Source: Prochlorococcus sp. MIT 1314 | Lineage (GTDB): Bacteria > Cyanobacteriota > Cyanobacteriia > PCC-6307 > Cyanobiaceae | Direction of reading: 5' to 3' | DNA length: 64,000 nucleotides | Assembly (NCBI RefSeq): GCF_034093315.1 | Contig: NZ_CP139300.1 | Coordinates: 868,001 to 932,000 of the forward strand | Part shown: one piece after another, positions 24,005 to 33,917 of the stretch | How positions within the stretch are numbered: position 1 is the first letter of the stretch | Layout of the letters: every line of letters begins with the position of its first letter | Notes under the pieces: generated by a model | Told to the model about the DNA's origin: nothing | The model's input: the letters and a program-made list of their open reading frames with translations, nothing else | The model's database searches: none | Position numbers and translations under genes: made by a program

Positions 24005-24250
24005 ATGGACATTTGTTTGATAACTATCGATAACAACTTAAATAAATCCATTCAACCAAAAAGCCCATTTGGAATGTTATGGCTTCAAACACACTTCGAA
24101 GATGATAAGTGGGAAGCATTATCAAATAGTACAGTAATTATTTCTGAGGAAAACTCCAAATTACTAATTGAAGACGCAACTAGTGCAGGCCTTAGTATTA
24201 AATGTTTTTCTGATATTTCAATGTTGGATGTTTTTCAAAAAAACAATTAA
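24005..24250 (+). CDS. Small 81-residue protein upstream of P-II, function unknown
   Basis: The product is a soluble, mildly acidic protein with no membrane segment or signal peptide: a beta-rich start (MDICLITIDNNLN), the conserved-looking SPFGMLWLQTHFEDDKW (about 20-36), then STVIISEENSKLLIEDATSAGL. I do not recognise a family. It sits 24 bases before glnB and the apparent promoter lies in front of it, so it is likely expressed with P-II under nitrogen control. A role with P-II is inference from linkage. Confidence 0.75.
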   Translation: MDICLITIDNNLNKSIQPKSPFGMLWLQTHFEDDKWEALSNSTVIISEENSKLLIEDATSAGLSIKCFSDISMLDVFQKNN

Positions 24251-24614
<364 letters not shown>

Positions 24615-24630
<16 letters not shown>

Positions 24631-25427
24631 ACTAAATTTTGTATATATTCAGTATTAATTATTTTATTTGATGGACTTCCTAAGGTCATCCAAGCTAAAT
24701 ATTCATGATTTCCAGCAGGACCTACTAGCGGAGAAGCTATCAAATTCTTTATATTCCATTGGAAATTCTTAGCAGCATAAATAACAGACTCTATAGCCTC
24801 AGTATGGAATTTAGGATTACGAACTACGCCACCTTTGCTGACTTTATCTTTACCCACCTCAAATTGGGGTTTAATTAAAAATATGCCCTCAATACAATCA
24901 CCTTCTAATAAATTACCAATAGATTCAAAAACTAACTTTAATGAAATAAAAGATAAATCAGCAACCACAAAATTTGGTAATTCATGACTTCTAGATAAAA
25001 GATCGTTAGGTTTTAAATTTCGAATATTTGTTCGTTCAAAAAGTATAACTTTTGGGTTATTTCTAATCTTCCATGCAGTTTGTCCATAACCAACATCTAT
25101 CCCATAAACTAACTTTGCTCCTTTTTGCAATAAGCAATCAGTAAATCCCCCAGTAGAGATTCCTGCGTCAATACATATTTTGTCTTTTACTTTAATTTCA
25201 AGTTTTTTAAATGCCTCCAATAATTTTTCACCGCCCCTTGATACAAACATAGGTGCGGAATCAATAAAAAATTCAGATCCAATTAATACTTGTTGTCCAG
25301 GTTTATCCAATACTTTTCCATTAATATCTCTAACCTTGCCGGCAAGAATTAAACCTTGGGCTTTTTGACGAGTTTCACATAAACCTTTATTTAGAAGATA
25401 AAGGTCTAATCTACTTTTTTTAATCAT
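24615..25427 (-). CDS. tlyA: TlyA-family rRNA 2'-O-methyltransferase
   Basis: TlyA-type enzymes methylate ribose in rRNA; many are annotated as hemolysins. The 270-residue product has an S4 RNA-binding domain at about residues 5-65 (RLDLYLLNKGLCETRQKAQ, and an FFIDSAPMFVSRGGEKL linker) and an FtsJ-like methyltransferase domain. The SAM-binding motif is DAGISTGGFTDCLL and the catalytic region includes VVADLSFISLKLV and FLIKPQFEVGK. Length is standard. It converges on glnB with one base between stop codons. Confidence 0.93.
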
Positions 25428-25708
25428 CTATTAATCAATAAAAAAAAGACTGAATAATGAACTTCTACAAGATTAAGATCCAAATTCTTTAATACCTTCC
25501 AATTTTAAATTAGAACTAAAAAATTACCCATTATTAACGAAAGGAATAAATACAAACATTTTTATATTCAAGCTTTTTTATTAGCCAAAAAAATGTTACA
25601 TAAGAAAATAATAATCAGGCAAATATGTTCAATGGCAAGTACATCTTTAAGGTATAGGGCAATAATTCGATTTTGTTATAAAGTTTAAATTGATAATAAA
25701 TAAAAATT

Positions 25709-27004
25709 GTGATTGAGCGTTACACATTACCCGAAATGGGAAAAATCTGGACTGAAAGCGCAAAATTCCAGAGTTGGCTTAAGGTTGAAATAGCCGCATG
25801 TGAAGCAAATTTTTCACTCGGGAAAATTCCTGAGAATGCAATGAAAGATATACGTTCAAATGCAAAGTTTGATGAATCTAGAATTACAGAAATTGAGAAA
25901 GAAGTTAAACATGATGTCATAGCATTTCTTACAAGCGTTAATGAATTTGTCGGAGATTCTGGAAGATATATACATGTTGGTATGACCAGTAGTGATGTAC
26001 TTGATAGTGGCTTATCTCTTCAGTTAAAAGACTCTTGCGATTTGTTATTAGAAGAAATTGAGAAATTAGAAAATGAAGTCAGATTATTAGCAAGGAAGCA
26101 TAAAAATACATTAATGATTGGCAGATCACATGCAATTCATGGGGAGCCAATTTCCTTCGGTTTTAAACTTGCTGGATGGTTAGCAGAAATAATAAGAAAT
26201 AAAAAAAGATTGTTAACACTGAAAGAATCTATAGCCATTGGACAAATAAGTGGTGCAATGGGAACTTACGCTAATACGAATCCCAAAGTAGAACAAATAA
26301 CTTGTGATTTACTCGGCTTAAAACCAGATACAGCAAGTACGCAGGTTATATCAAGAGACAGACATGCAGAATACGTGCAAACTATTGCACTAGTTGGCGC
26401 TTCTCTAGATAGATTCGCAACTGAAATAAGAAATTTACAAAGAACTGATGTTTTAGAAGTTGAGGAGGGCTTTACAAAAGGGCAAAAAGGAAGTTCTGCC
26501 ATGCCTCATAAAAGAAATCCTATTCGAAGTGAAAGAGTAAGCGGTTTAGCAAGAATTTTGAGAAGTTACGTCTTAACAGCGCTAGAAAATGTTCCACTTT
26601 GGCACGAAAGAGATATAAGCCATAGTTCAAATGAACGTATTATGTTACCTGACGTATCAATCTGTTTGCATTTTATGCTCAGGGAAATGAAAGATATAGT
26701 AAGCAATTTAGAAGTTTATCCAAAAAATATGCTCAAAAATTTAAATATATATGGTGGTGTAATCTTTAGTCAGAAAGTTTTACTTTTGCTTGTAGATAAG
26801 GGCTTGTCAAGAGAAAAAGCTTATAGCTTAGTACAAAAAAATGCGCATCAGGCTTGGAATACTCAGAATGGGAATTTCAAACAAAATATAGAAAGAGATA
26901 ATGAAATAATGAATTTTATTGGTCAAAGTGAGTTAGAAGAATGTTTTAATCCTTCAATTCATCTCAATAATTTAAGTGTAATATGGGAGAAGTTAGATAT
27001 CTAG
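25709..27004 (+). CDS. purB: Adenylosuccinate lyase
   Basis: PurB acts twice in purine synthesis, releasing fumarate from SAICAR and from adenylosuccinate. The 431-residue product has the superfamily signature GSSAMPHKRNP at residues 261-271, the HVGMTSSDVLDSGLS segment and GRSHAIHGEPISFG. The start is GTG at 25709 (product begins MIERYTLPEMGKIW); this matches the usual N-terminus of the family, so the GTG is accepted. The 281-base stretch before it shows no other gene. fumC follows after 48 bases. The pairing is apt: PurB makes fumarate and FumC consumes it. Confidence 0.97.
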   Translation: MIERYTLPEMGKIWTESAKFQSWLKVEIAACEANFSLGKIPENAMKDIRSNAKFDESRITEIEKEVKHDVIAFLTSVNEFVGDSGRYIHVGMTSSDVLDSGLSLQLKDSCDLLLEEIEKLENEVRLLARKHKNTLMIGRSHAIHGEPISFGFKLAGWLAEIIRNKKRLLTLKESIAIGQISGAMGTYANTNPKVEQITCDLLGLKPDTASTQVISRDRHAEYVQTIALVGASLDRFATEIRNLQRTDVLEVEEGFTKGQKGSSAMPHKRNPIRSERVSGLARILRSYVLTALENVPLWHERDISHSSNERIMLPDVSICLHFMLREMKDIVSNLEVYPKNMLKNLNIYGGVIFSQKVLLLLVDKGLSREKAYSLVQKNAHQAWNTQNGNFKQNIERDNEIMNFIGQSELEECFNPSIHLNNLSVIWEKLDI

Positions 27005-27009
27005 GATTA

Positions 27010-27045
27010 CTGAAAACCTTATCTAAGTTAAACCAGTGTTTTCAG
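27010..27045 (+). promoter_or_regulatory. Hairpin between purB and fumC, next to the fumC ribosome-binding site
   Basis: CTGAAAAC (27010-27017) and GTTTTCAG (27038-27045) form a perfect 8-bp stem around a 20-base loop. The right arm runs into AGAGGA (27044-27049), the likely Shine-Dalgarno sequence of fumC (ATG at 27053). No T tract follows, so it is not a typical terminator; it could affect fumC translation or purB mRNA stability. Confidence 0.4.
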
Positions 27046-27052
27046 AGGAATA

Positions 27053-28438
27053 ATGACAAAAAACTTTAGGATTGAAAAAGATAGTATAGGAACAATAGAG
27101 GTTCCCATCGAAGCTTTGTGGGGTGCTCAAACACAAAGATCGATAATAAATTTTTCTATTGGAGAAGAATTAATTCCAATTGAGTTAATTTATTCACTCA
27201 CCCTCATAAAAAAAGCTGCTTCAATTGCGAATTTCAATTTAGGGTTAATAGATAAAAGAAAAAAAGATTTGATTGTAGAGGCGTGTACAGAAATACTTGA
27301 TGGGCTTCATGATTCACAGTTCCCCCTAAAGGTTTGGCAAACAGGTAGTGGAACGCAAACAAATATGAATGTTAATGAGGTAATTTCAAATATTGCAGCA
27401 TTAAAAACAAATTCAGAGCTTGGTAGTCATCAACCAATTCATCCGAATGATGATGTAAATAAATCTCAGTCAACTAATGATACCTTTCCTGCTGCTATTC
27501 AAATATCTGTTGTTAGTGAAATAATCAAAAATTTAGTTCCAACGATAAGAGAACTTACGAAGATCCTTGATAAAAAAAGTGAAGAATGGAAAGACCTTAT
27601 AAAGATAGGAAGAACCCATTTTCAAGATGCAGTGCCCCTTACTTTTGGGCAAGAAATATCAGGATGGTCAGAGCAACTTAAAGATGCTGAGAATGCAATT
27701 ATTATAAGTCTGAATGAATTGTATTTCTTACCTCTGGGAGGAACTGCAGTTGGGACAGGGATTAATTGTCCTAAAGGATTTTGTGAAGAGTCTATAAAAT
27801 CAATTTCCTATGATACTAATTTAATGTTCTATAAATCAAAAAATAATTTCTCTATCATGGCCTCGCATGATCGTCTAGCTCAAGTAATGAGTCAGATAAA
27901 AATATTAGCAGGCGCATTATTTAAAATTTCAAATGATATAAAAATTCTATCTTCAGGACCAAGGTCAGGAATATATGAATTAATTATCCCTAAAAATGAA
28001 CCAGGAAGTTCTATCATGCCTGGTAAAGTGAATCCGACTCAATGCGAAGCCTTATCAATGATTTGCACTCAGATAATGGGTTTTGAATATGCAGTTTCAA
28101 TGGCAAATTCTAGCGGCACTTTACAGATGAATGAATATAAGCCTCTGATTGGATTTAATATTCTTACAAGTTTAAAATTACTTAAAAATGCAATAGAAAA
28201 CTTCAGGATAAAATTAGTTGTTGGGATGGAACCTAATCAAAAGAAAATGAAGTTAAATTTAGAAAATTCACTAATGTTGGTTACAGCCATAGTACCAAAA
28301 GTTGGGTATGAAAAAGCAGCTGAAATTGCAAACCTTGCCTTCAAAGAATCATTAAATTTAAAAGAGGCAACACTTAAATTAGGTTATTTAAACGAAGATG
28401 AATTTGATGAGGCAATGAATATTAATTCAATGATTTGA
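27053..28438 (+). CDS. fumC: Fumarate hydratase, class II
   Basis: FumC hydrates fumarate to malate. The 461-residue product has the superfamily signature GSSIMPGKVNP at residues 318-328, the GSGTQTNMNVNEVI segment (about 98-111) with its substrate-binding residues, and HPNDDVNKSQSTNDTFP. Length is standard for the iron-free class II enzyme. It is preceded by a clear AGAGGA Shine-Dalgarno sequence. It converges on the helicase gene 9 bases later. Confidence 0.97.
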   Translation: MTKNFRIEKDSIGTIEVPIEALWGAQTQRSIINFSIGEELIPIELIYSLTLIKKAASIANFNLGLIDKRKKDLIVEACTEILDGLHDSQFPLKVWQTGSGTQTNMNVNEVISNIAALKTNSELGSHQPIHPNDDVNKSQSTNDTFPAAIQISVVSEIIKNLVPTIRELTKILDKKSEEWKDLIKIGRTHFQDAVPLTFGQEISGWSEQLKDAENAIIISLNELYFLPLGGTAVGTGINCPKGFCEESIKSISYDTNLMFYKSKNNFSIMASHDRLAQVMSQIKILAGALFKISNDIKILSSGPRSGIYELIIPKNEPGSSIMPGKVNPTQCEALSMICTQIMGFEYAVSMANSSGTLQMNEYKPLIGFNILTSLKLLKNAIENFRIKLVVGMEPNQKKMKLNLENSLMLVTAIVPKVGYEKAAEIANLAFKESLNLKEATLKLGYLNEDEFDEAMNINSMI

Positions 28439-28447
28439 CTAAAAAAT

Positions 28448-31174
28448 TTAAGGATTATTATCAATTCTTTTTGTTGCAGGATTAATATCTTCAGAGACTT
28501 TTATAAGATCATTAGATTCAGAAACAGGAAAACGATTAATAGCTTTTAATGCTTGCTTTGCTTTACTTTTTAATTTATTACTAACACCAATACAATATTG
28601 CACTTGTGAAAGAACATCAATTGATCTTCTAATAATCCTCACTACATCACCTTCGTCTAATGAAGTATTAAAAACCAAATCTTTCCATTTTTTTCCTCTT
28701 GCCCATTCAGAAATAATTCCAGTCAACTCAGTTTCTAAATAGATAGGAATTTCAATATGAAACTTATTTTGTTGAAAAGAGACTAATTTTCTTAAACCAT
28801 CTAATTCATTAAAAATATCTATTACCTTTAAAGAAGGCTTGAAATTACACCAAAGATTAGGCCTCCTTACATCAACACATATAGCTTGAATAATTGCAGC
28901 TAACTCAGGAGGATCTAAATCGTCTAAATAACCACTAACTAAAACAAGACCAATCCATAATTCATTTTCACTTCTTATTGCACCAACTGTTTGTCCAACT
29001 TCTGTCAATTCCAAATCATTTAAACAACCAAAATGATTCAAAATTTTAATCAAATCGGTAAAAGTTCTCCAGTTATGATTTTCTTTATCCTCAAGAAGTT
29101 TTTTTCTCATATTTATTTCTTGTTCAACATCAATAATTCTTTTTCTATATTTCTTTAATTTCCTAGAGTCTCCAAATCTATGTGCGGGATGATCATTAAC
29201 AGTTTCTTCTAAATTATTAATTTGTTGCTGTTGTGCCAAAACTTCGGATGTCAGATCATATTGTGGAGTTTGTAAATCATTTTTTTTAGAAACTTCTAAA
29301 ATTCGATCCGCATAACGCTGCGACATATCATCTCCCCTAAATACCTCTCCAGAAAAATAAATCTTTGGTACTTCTAGTCCTGAGACATCAATTACATCCA
29401 AATCATTAAAAATACTTACTATGTATGAGGGTTTTATAAGAATAAATAAATTATCAATTGTCAAACATAATAAACTCTTAATTTTTTTGGATTCATATAT
29501 TTTCTTACAAATTAATCCTGGAACAATTTTTCTTTTAATTTGAGGAGCTTTGATTGAAATTAAGCTTCCATCTTTAATATATGGTAGTGCATTAGCTATC
29601 TCTTCTGATAATTTTTTTGCTGCTTGTTTTTCTAAAATTTTCAAGAGTCTTCTCTCTTCTTTAAGACGATTTTTTAACTTTTCGTAGGCATCAAAATCTT
29701 TCCATGAAACATTAGATGTAATTTTTTTTAATTCAATTAAATCCTTATCTAAATTTTCAAGAATTATATTCTCACCTGAGGATTCACCTAAATATAAAAA
29801 ACTACCAAAACTTCTTTTAATTAATTCTTTAGACTTCTCTAACGTATAACTTTGTAAAAGATTAAGTACCATTCCATAGCTAGGAGTGAATTGACTCTCT
29901 AAAAAATTTGGTTTACTAATAGCCAGTGCACTTGCTTCCTTGGCACCTTCAAATCTTGTTTGTAATGTAAGAACATATCCCTGAGTATCTTTTCCTCTTC
30001 TTCCAGCTCTTCCTGACATTTGCAAAAATTCACTGCTAAATAATAATCTATGCCCATCTTCTGTCCTTTTTGATAAAGAAGAAATAACAGTTGTTCTTGC
30101 GGGCATATTTATTCCCGCAGCAAGAGTTTCAGTTGCAAAAACAACTTTTATTAAACCTTGCTGAAATAATTCCTCAACCAATTCTTTCCATGCAGGCAAT
30201 AATCCAGCATGATGAGATGCAATACCGCGTTTTAATGCCTCGCATTGAGATTTATCTTTAATTGCTTCCTGATTATTTTTAAGATAAACATCTAATTTTT
30301 GGGATATTATACTTGCTTCTGAATAACTTACTAAAGTTAAATCTTTTATATTCTCAATAGCCTTGTCACATCCTCTTCTACTAAAAATAAAATAAATAGC
30401 TGGCAACATATTTCGTTCAGCTAGTTTCGAGATCACAAAGCCAATTGAGGGAGAATTTGGTTGCATTATCCTGCCCACTTTTCCTCTTATTTTCTGCCCT
30501 TTAGGAGCTCTCCAAACCTTACAGTTTGGATGAATTCCATTACCCTTATTATTTAAAAGTGGATGGAAGCCTTTAACACTGCAAAACATAAAATCAAGTG
30601 GGACTGGTCTCTTATCACTATTAATAAGTACAGTGGGGCCATGAACTTTTTCTATCCAATTTTGTAGTTGATCTGCATTGGCTATTGTTGCTGATAAAGC
30701 TATTATTTGAGTTCTAGTAGGGCAATGGATTATAGTTTCTTCCCAAACTGTGCCTCTTTGGGGGTCATTCATATAATGACATTCATCAAGAATCACAGAT
30801 TCTAAATTTTCTAGGGGATCATCAAATTCATCAAATTCGCCATAAAGCATGTTCCTAAAAATCTCAGTCGTCATGACTAAGATTGGTGCTTCTCTATTTA
30901 TACTTATATCTCCAGTTAAAAGACCAACTTTATTCTCACCATATTGACTAGCAAAATCTCTAAACTTTTGGTTTGATAAGGCTTTTAAAGGTGTTGTATA
31001 AAAAACTCTGCTGTCATGAGATAAGGCTCTATATATAGCAAATTCACCTATCAATGTTTTACCCGAGCCTGTTGGTGCCGTTAAAACAACAGAATTTCCG
31101 CTATTAATAGCTCGTATTGCTTCTAATTGGAAATCATCTAGGGGAAAGGGGAAATATTCCTCTAAATTAAGCAA
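28448..31174 (-). CDS. Ski2-like DExH-box RNA helicase with DSHCT domain
   Basis: The 908-residue product belongs to the Ski2/Mtr4 class of RNA helicases, kept in cyanobacteria and in plastids (ISE2). Walker A is APTGSGKT at residues 33-40 and the DExH box is DECH at 130-133. The SAT motif appears as LSATIANADQ, and motif VI as QMSGRAGRRG. A coiled central part (about 640-700) and a C-terminal DSHCT domain (with SEWARGKKW, EGDVVRIIRRSIDVLSQV) follow. Probable roles are RNA processing or decay; the exact RNA target is not known. Divergent from bioF. Confidence 0.93.
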   Translation of the reverse strand: MLNLEEYFPFPLDDFQLEAIRAINSGNSVVLTAPTGSGKTLIGEFAIYRALSHDSRVFYTTPLKALSNQKFRDFASQYGENKVGLLTGDISINREAPILVMTTEIFRNMLYGEFDEFDDPLENLESVILDECHYMNDPQRGTVWEETIIHCPTRTQIIALSATIANADQLQNWIEKVHGPTVLINSDKRPVPLDFMFCSVKGFHPLLNNKGNGIHPNCKVWRAPKGQKIRGKVGRIMQPNSPSIGFVISKLAERNMLPAIYFIFSRRGCDKAIENIKDLTLVSYSEASIISQKLDVYLKNNQEAIKDKSQCEALKRGIASHHAGLLPAWKELVEELFQQGLIKVVFATETLAAGINMPARTTVISSLSKRTEDGHRLLFSSEFLQMSGRAGRRGKDTQGYVLTLQTRFEGAKEASALAISKPNFLESQFTPSYGMVLNLLQSYTLEKSKELIKRSFGSFLYLGESSGENIILENLDKDLIELKKITSNVSWKDFDAYEKLKNRLKEERRLLKILEKQAAKKLSEEIANALPYIKDGSLISIKAPQIKRKIVPGLICKKIYESKKIKSLLCLTIDNLFILIKPSYIVSIFNDLDVIDVSGLEVPKIYFSGEVFRGDDMSQRYADRILEVSKKNDLQTPQYDLTSEVLAQQQQINNLEETVNDHPAHRFGDSRKLKKYRKRIIDVEQEINMRKKLLEDKENHNWRTFTDLIKILNHFGCLNDLELTEVGQTVGAIRSENELWIGLVLVSGYLDDLDPPELAAIIQAICVDVRRPNLWCNFKPSLKVIDIFNELDGLRKLVSFQQNKFHIEIPIYLETELTGIISEWARGKKWKDLVFNTSLDEGDVVRIIRRSIDVLSQVQYCIGVSNKLKSKAKQALKAINRFPVSESNDLIKVSEDINPATKRIDNNP

Positions 31175-31217
31175 TAATTGTGATTGAAGAGAGGATGAGT
31201 TAACTTCTTAATATATG

Positions 31218-31229
31218 ATCTATATAGAT
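31218..31229. promoter_or_regulatory. 12-bp perfect palindrome between the helicase and biotin operon starts
   Basis: ATCTATATAGAT is its own reverse complement. It lies 44 bases from the helicase start and 84 bases from the bioF start. It could be an operator for either gene. It does have the central CTATATAG-type symmetry of a dimeric-regulator site, but AT-rich palindromes arise by chance in this genome. Confidence 0.35.
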
Positions 31230-31313
31230 ATTAATAAACAAAAAATACCTTGCAAACTTTAATAGTAAATCTAAATCTTTTTAATTAAATCCACTATATT
31301 TTATTTTGCCAAG

Positions 31314-32453
31314 ATGAAAAAAATAAAAATTCCAAAAAATAGAATCCGTAAATTAAAAACATTTTCTTTAGGTAAAAAATCATTCGAACTTCTAAGTTTA
31401 AATTCGCAAAATAAAAAACTTATAGACTTATGCAGTAATGATTATTTTGGATTAAGTAGGGACAAGGATTTAATAAAAGCTGCTTACGAAATAAGCATGT
31501 TAGAAGGTATTGGTTCAGGAAGCTCTAGGTTTATTACAGGTTCAAGGCCAATACATAAATTATTAGAAACTGAACTTGCCAAGTGGCTTGATCAAGAGAA
31601 AGTATTACTTTTCCCAAGCGGATTTCAAGCAAATATAGCCGCTATCCAGGCTTTATCAAACAGAAATAGTATCGTAATAGCAGATAAATTGATCCATAAC
31701 TCTTTATTGGTTGGAGTTAAAGCTGCTCAAGCAAAACTGGTTCGATTTTCTCACAATAATTTAAAAGATTTAGAAGAAAAAATTATTAAATCTAAACCAA
31801 CAAAAAATTCCATTTTAGTTGTTGTCGAATCTCTTTATAGCATGGAAGGATCAATTGCTCCGCTGAGAGGAATAACGGAAATTTGCAAAAGAAATAGTGT
31901 TCAATTATTAGTTGACGAAGCCCATGCAATTGGCATCTTGGGCCCTGAAGGGAGGGGTTTAAGTTTTAATTGCCGTTCAGATATAACTATGATTACTGGA
32001 ACTTTTGGAAAAGCATTTGGAAGCGGTGGAGCTTTCATAGCTGCTAATTCAGAAATTGGTGAATATCTTATCCAAACAAGTGGTGCGTTTAGGTACACAA
32101 CCGCTCTGGCGCCATCTTTAGCTGCTGGAGCGCTAGAAGGTTTAAAAAGAATTTTAGAAAATAAAGAATGGGGTAATGATCTGTTATCATCTGCGAAGAT
32201 ATGGAAAGATGAAATTATTAAAAATTTTAGTTTTCCAGTTCAGGGAGATTCTCACATTTTATCAATTATTGTTGGCCAAGAAGAGAAGGCAATTGATCTA
32301 CAAAAATATCTCGAAGAAAATGGTTTTTTAGCCATTGCGATAAGACCGCCAACTGTTCCAGAGGGGCAATCAAGAATCAGAATAACAATACGAAGAAACT
32401 TAGATTTTAATCTGCTAAAGGATTTCATTGCAGTATTAAAAGAGTTTAAATGA
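31314..32453 (+). CDS. bioF: 8-amino-7-oxononanoate synthase (KAPA synthase)
   Basis: BioF joins pimeloyl-ACP and L-alanine to give KAPA, the first step of biotin ring assembly; it uses PLP. The 379-residue product has the fold-type I motifs: SNDYFGLSRD near the N-terminus, GSGSSRFITGS, the PLP-contacting DEAHAIG (Asp201, His204), and the Schiff-base Lys233 in GTFGKAFGSGG. It is the first gene of a five-gene biotin operon; its stop overlaps the next start (ATGA at 32450-32453). Confidence 0.95.
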   Translation: MKKIKIPKNRIRKLKTFSLGKKSFELLSLNSQNKKLIDLCSNDYFGLSRDKDLIKAAYEISMLEGIGSGSSRFITGSRPIHKLLETELAKWLDQEKVLLFPSGFQANIAAIQALSNRNSIVIADKLIHNSLLVGVKAAQAKLVRFSHNNLKDLEEKIIKSKPTKNSILVVVESLYSMEGSIAPLRGITEICKRNSVQLLVDEAHAIGILGPEGRGLSFNCRSDITMITGTFGKAFGSGGAFIAANSEIGEYLIQTSGAFRYTTALAPSLAAGALEGLKRILENKEWGNDLLSSAKIWKDEIIKNFSFPVQGDSHILSIIVGQEEKAIDLQKYLEENGFLAIAIRPPTVPEGQSRIRITIRRNLDFNLLKDFIAVLKEFK

Positions 32454-33154
32454 AACAAATTATTACTCAACATGGTTGGGGACTAAATAAATATTTCTGG
32501 GATGATTATAAAGTTGATTTTTTAGATAATAATTGGCATTGGCAAGATAATGAAAGGGGCTATTTTTCAACAAATAATTATCAAGCAAAATGGATAGAAA
32601 GCGAATCTAAAAAAGGAATCAGAATGACTTTATGCCATTCATTTGGTTTTCATTTAATGCAAAGAACAATTTTAAAAGAAGCTACTCATATTGTTCTTAT
32701 CAATTCTTTTAATAATTTTCTTCCTTTAAGTAATAAGAGAAACTTTATTTTGAGGTCTCTAAAACGAATGGAAACAAAAATCATAAAAGATGAACCTAAG
32801 GATATGTTGAAAGAATTTATACATAGATCTTTTATGCCAAATCATATGAATAATAGTTTTAAAAATATCTTTTATAAAAGTTTAGAGAGTTTAAATAAAA
32901 CTCTTCTTTTAAGTGATTTAAGACAACTTTACATCAACAGAGATTTTCCAGTATTTTTAGGAAAAGATTGCAAAATTATTTTTATAAAATCAGAAAATGA
33001 TTTGATTCTTGACAACGAATCAAATAATAACTTTTTAGATTCCTTAAATAAAAAACTGAATAGGAAGCCAATTTTAATTAAATTATCTCAACAAGGTCAT
33101 TGCCTGAATAATTTAAATTTATACGAGATCTTACTTAATACACTTAATGATTGA
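32450..33154 (+). CDS. bioK: Probable pimeloyl-ACP methyl ester esterase, BioK type
   Basis: In biotin synthesis a methyl ester made by BioC must be removed by an esterase that varies between bacteria (BioH, BioG, BioJ, BioK, BioV); the marine picocyanobacterial form is BioK. The 234-residue product looks like a small alpha/beta hydrolase: the nucleophile elbow is LCHSFG, with Ser64 and a Cys where the first Gly of GxSxG usually stands. A C-terminal QQGHCLNN offers His217. An acid such as Asp in FIKSENDLIL may complete the triad. It sits between bioF and bioC, overlapping both, exactly where the missing esterase is expected. Sequence similarity alone would be a weak basis; context makes it strong. 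Confidence 0.82.
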   Translation: MKQIITQHGWGLNKYFWDDYKVDFLDNNWHWQDNERGYFSTNNYQAKWIESESKKGIRMTLCHSFGFHLMQRTILKEATHIVLINSFNNFLPLSNKRNFILRSLKRMETKIIKDEPKDMLKEFIHRSFMPNHMNNSFKNIFYKSLESLNKTLLLSDLRQLYINRDFPVFLGKDCKIIFIKSENDLILDNESNNNFLDSLNKKLNRKPILIKLSQQGHCLNNLNLYEILLNTLND

Positions 33155-33917
33155 AATGGATAGTGAAAAGTGGAATGAGAAAATAAAAAATAATTTCAAT
33201 TTTGCTGCATATCGGTATTTAGATCATTCAAATATTCAGAAATTTTTTGCAAAAAAGATTGTTCAATTTATCAAAGAATTAAATCCCCAAAAAAAAGGTG
33301 AATGGATAGATCTAGGATCAGGACCAGGACTATTAGCAGATGAAATAGAAAAAATTTTTTCTTCCCAAAAAGTAACCAGAATTGATTTCAGCAAGAAAAT
33401 GCTTCTTGAGAATAAATTATCTAGAAAAAAAATTTTATGGGATTTGAATAATGATTTACCTCCTGAAATAAATAACTGTTCTCTATTAACATCTAACTTT
33501 TGCATACATTGGTTAAACAACCCAGAAAAGATAATAAAAAATTGGTTTAGCAAATTAACACCTGGAGGGTTTTTAATCATTTCATATCCAACAAAAGATT
33601 GTTTTCCTGAATGGAAAGATACTTGTAAAAAAATTAATATTGAATATAGTGGTCTTAATTTCCTTTGCTCTAAAGAATTATTAAAAGATTTCAAATCTAC
33701 TGAAATACATTATTCAAAACAGTTTAATTATCTTGAAAATTTTAAAGATGTATATAAGCTTTTCAGAAGTATTAAAAATGTAGGAGCACAATCAACAAAT
33801 TGTAAACGCAAAACAGTGAAAGAGTTAAAAGATATTCAAAAGTTTTGGCCAAAGAATTACAATAATACAGTGAACCTTTCATGGGCAATTGATATTCAAA
33901 TTATAAAGAAATTATGA
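33147..33917 (+). CDS. bioC: Malonyl-ACP O-methyltransferase
   Basis: BioC methylates malonyl-ACP so that fatty-acid enzymes will extend it to pimeloyl-ACP methyl ester. The 256-residue product has a class I SAM methyltransferase core with motif I as IDLGSGPGLLADEI (about residues 54-67), then RIDFSKKML, and SNFCIHWLNNPEKI, similar to the BioC signature NxAxQW. The start at 33147 overlaps bioK by 8 bases; Met4 at 33156 would also serve and would remove the overlap. Downstream, bioD overlaps by 4 bases. Confidence 0.88.
   Translation: MIEMDSEKWNEKIKNNFNFAAYRYLDHSNIQKFFAKKIVQFIKELNPQKKGEWIDLGSGPGLLADEIEKIFSSQKVTRIDFSKKMLLENKLSRKKILWDLNNDLPPEINNCSLLTSNFCIHWLNNPEKIIKNWFSKLTPGGFLIISYPTKDCFPEWKDTCKKINIEYSGLNFLCSKELLKDFKSTEIHYSKQFNYLENFKDVYKLFRSIKNVGAQSTNCKRKTVKELKDIQKFWPKNYNNTVNLSWAIDIQIIKKL

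Noticed and set aside
25428-25708. A small RNA or gene in the 281-base region before purB
   Set aside because: The stretch is AT-rich with no ORF of note, no clear hairpin with a T tract and no known RNA motif that I recognise; it is probably leader and promoter sequence.
33263-33694. A 143-codon ORF antisense to bioC
   Set aside because: BioC is well supported by its SAM motif and operon position; the antisense frame shows only AT-driven hydrophobic composition.
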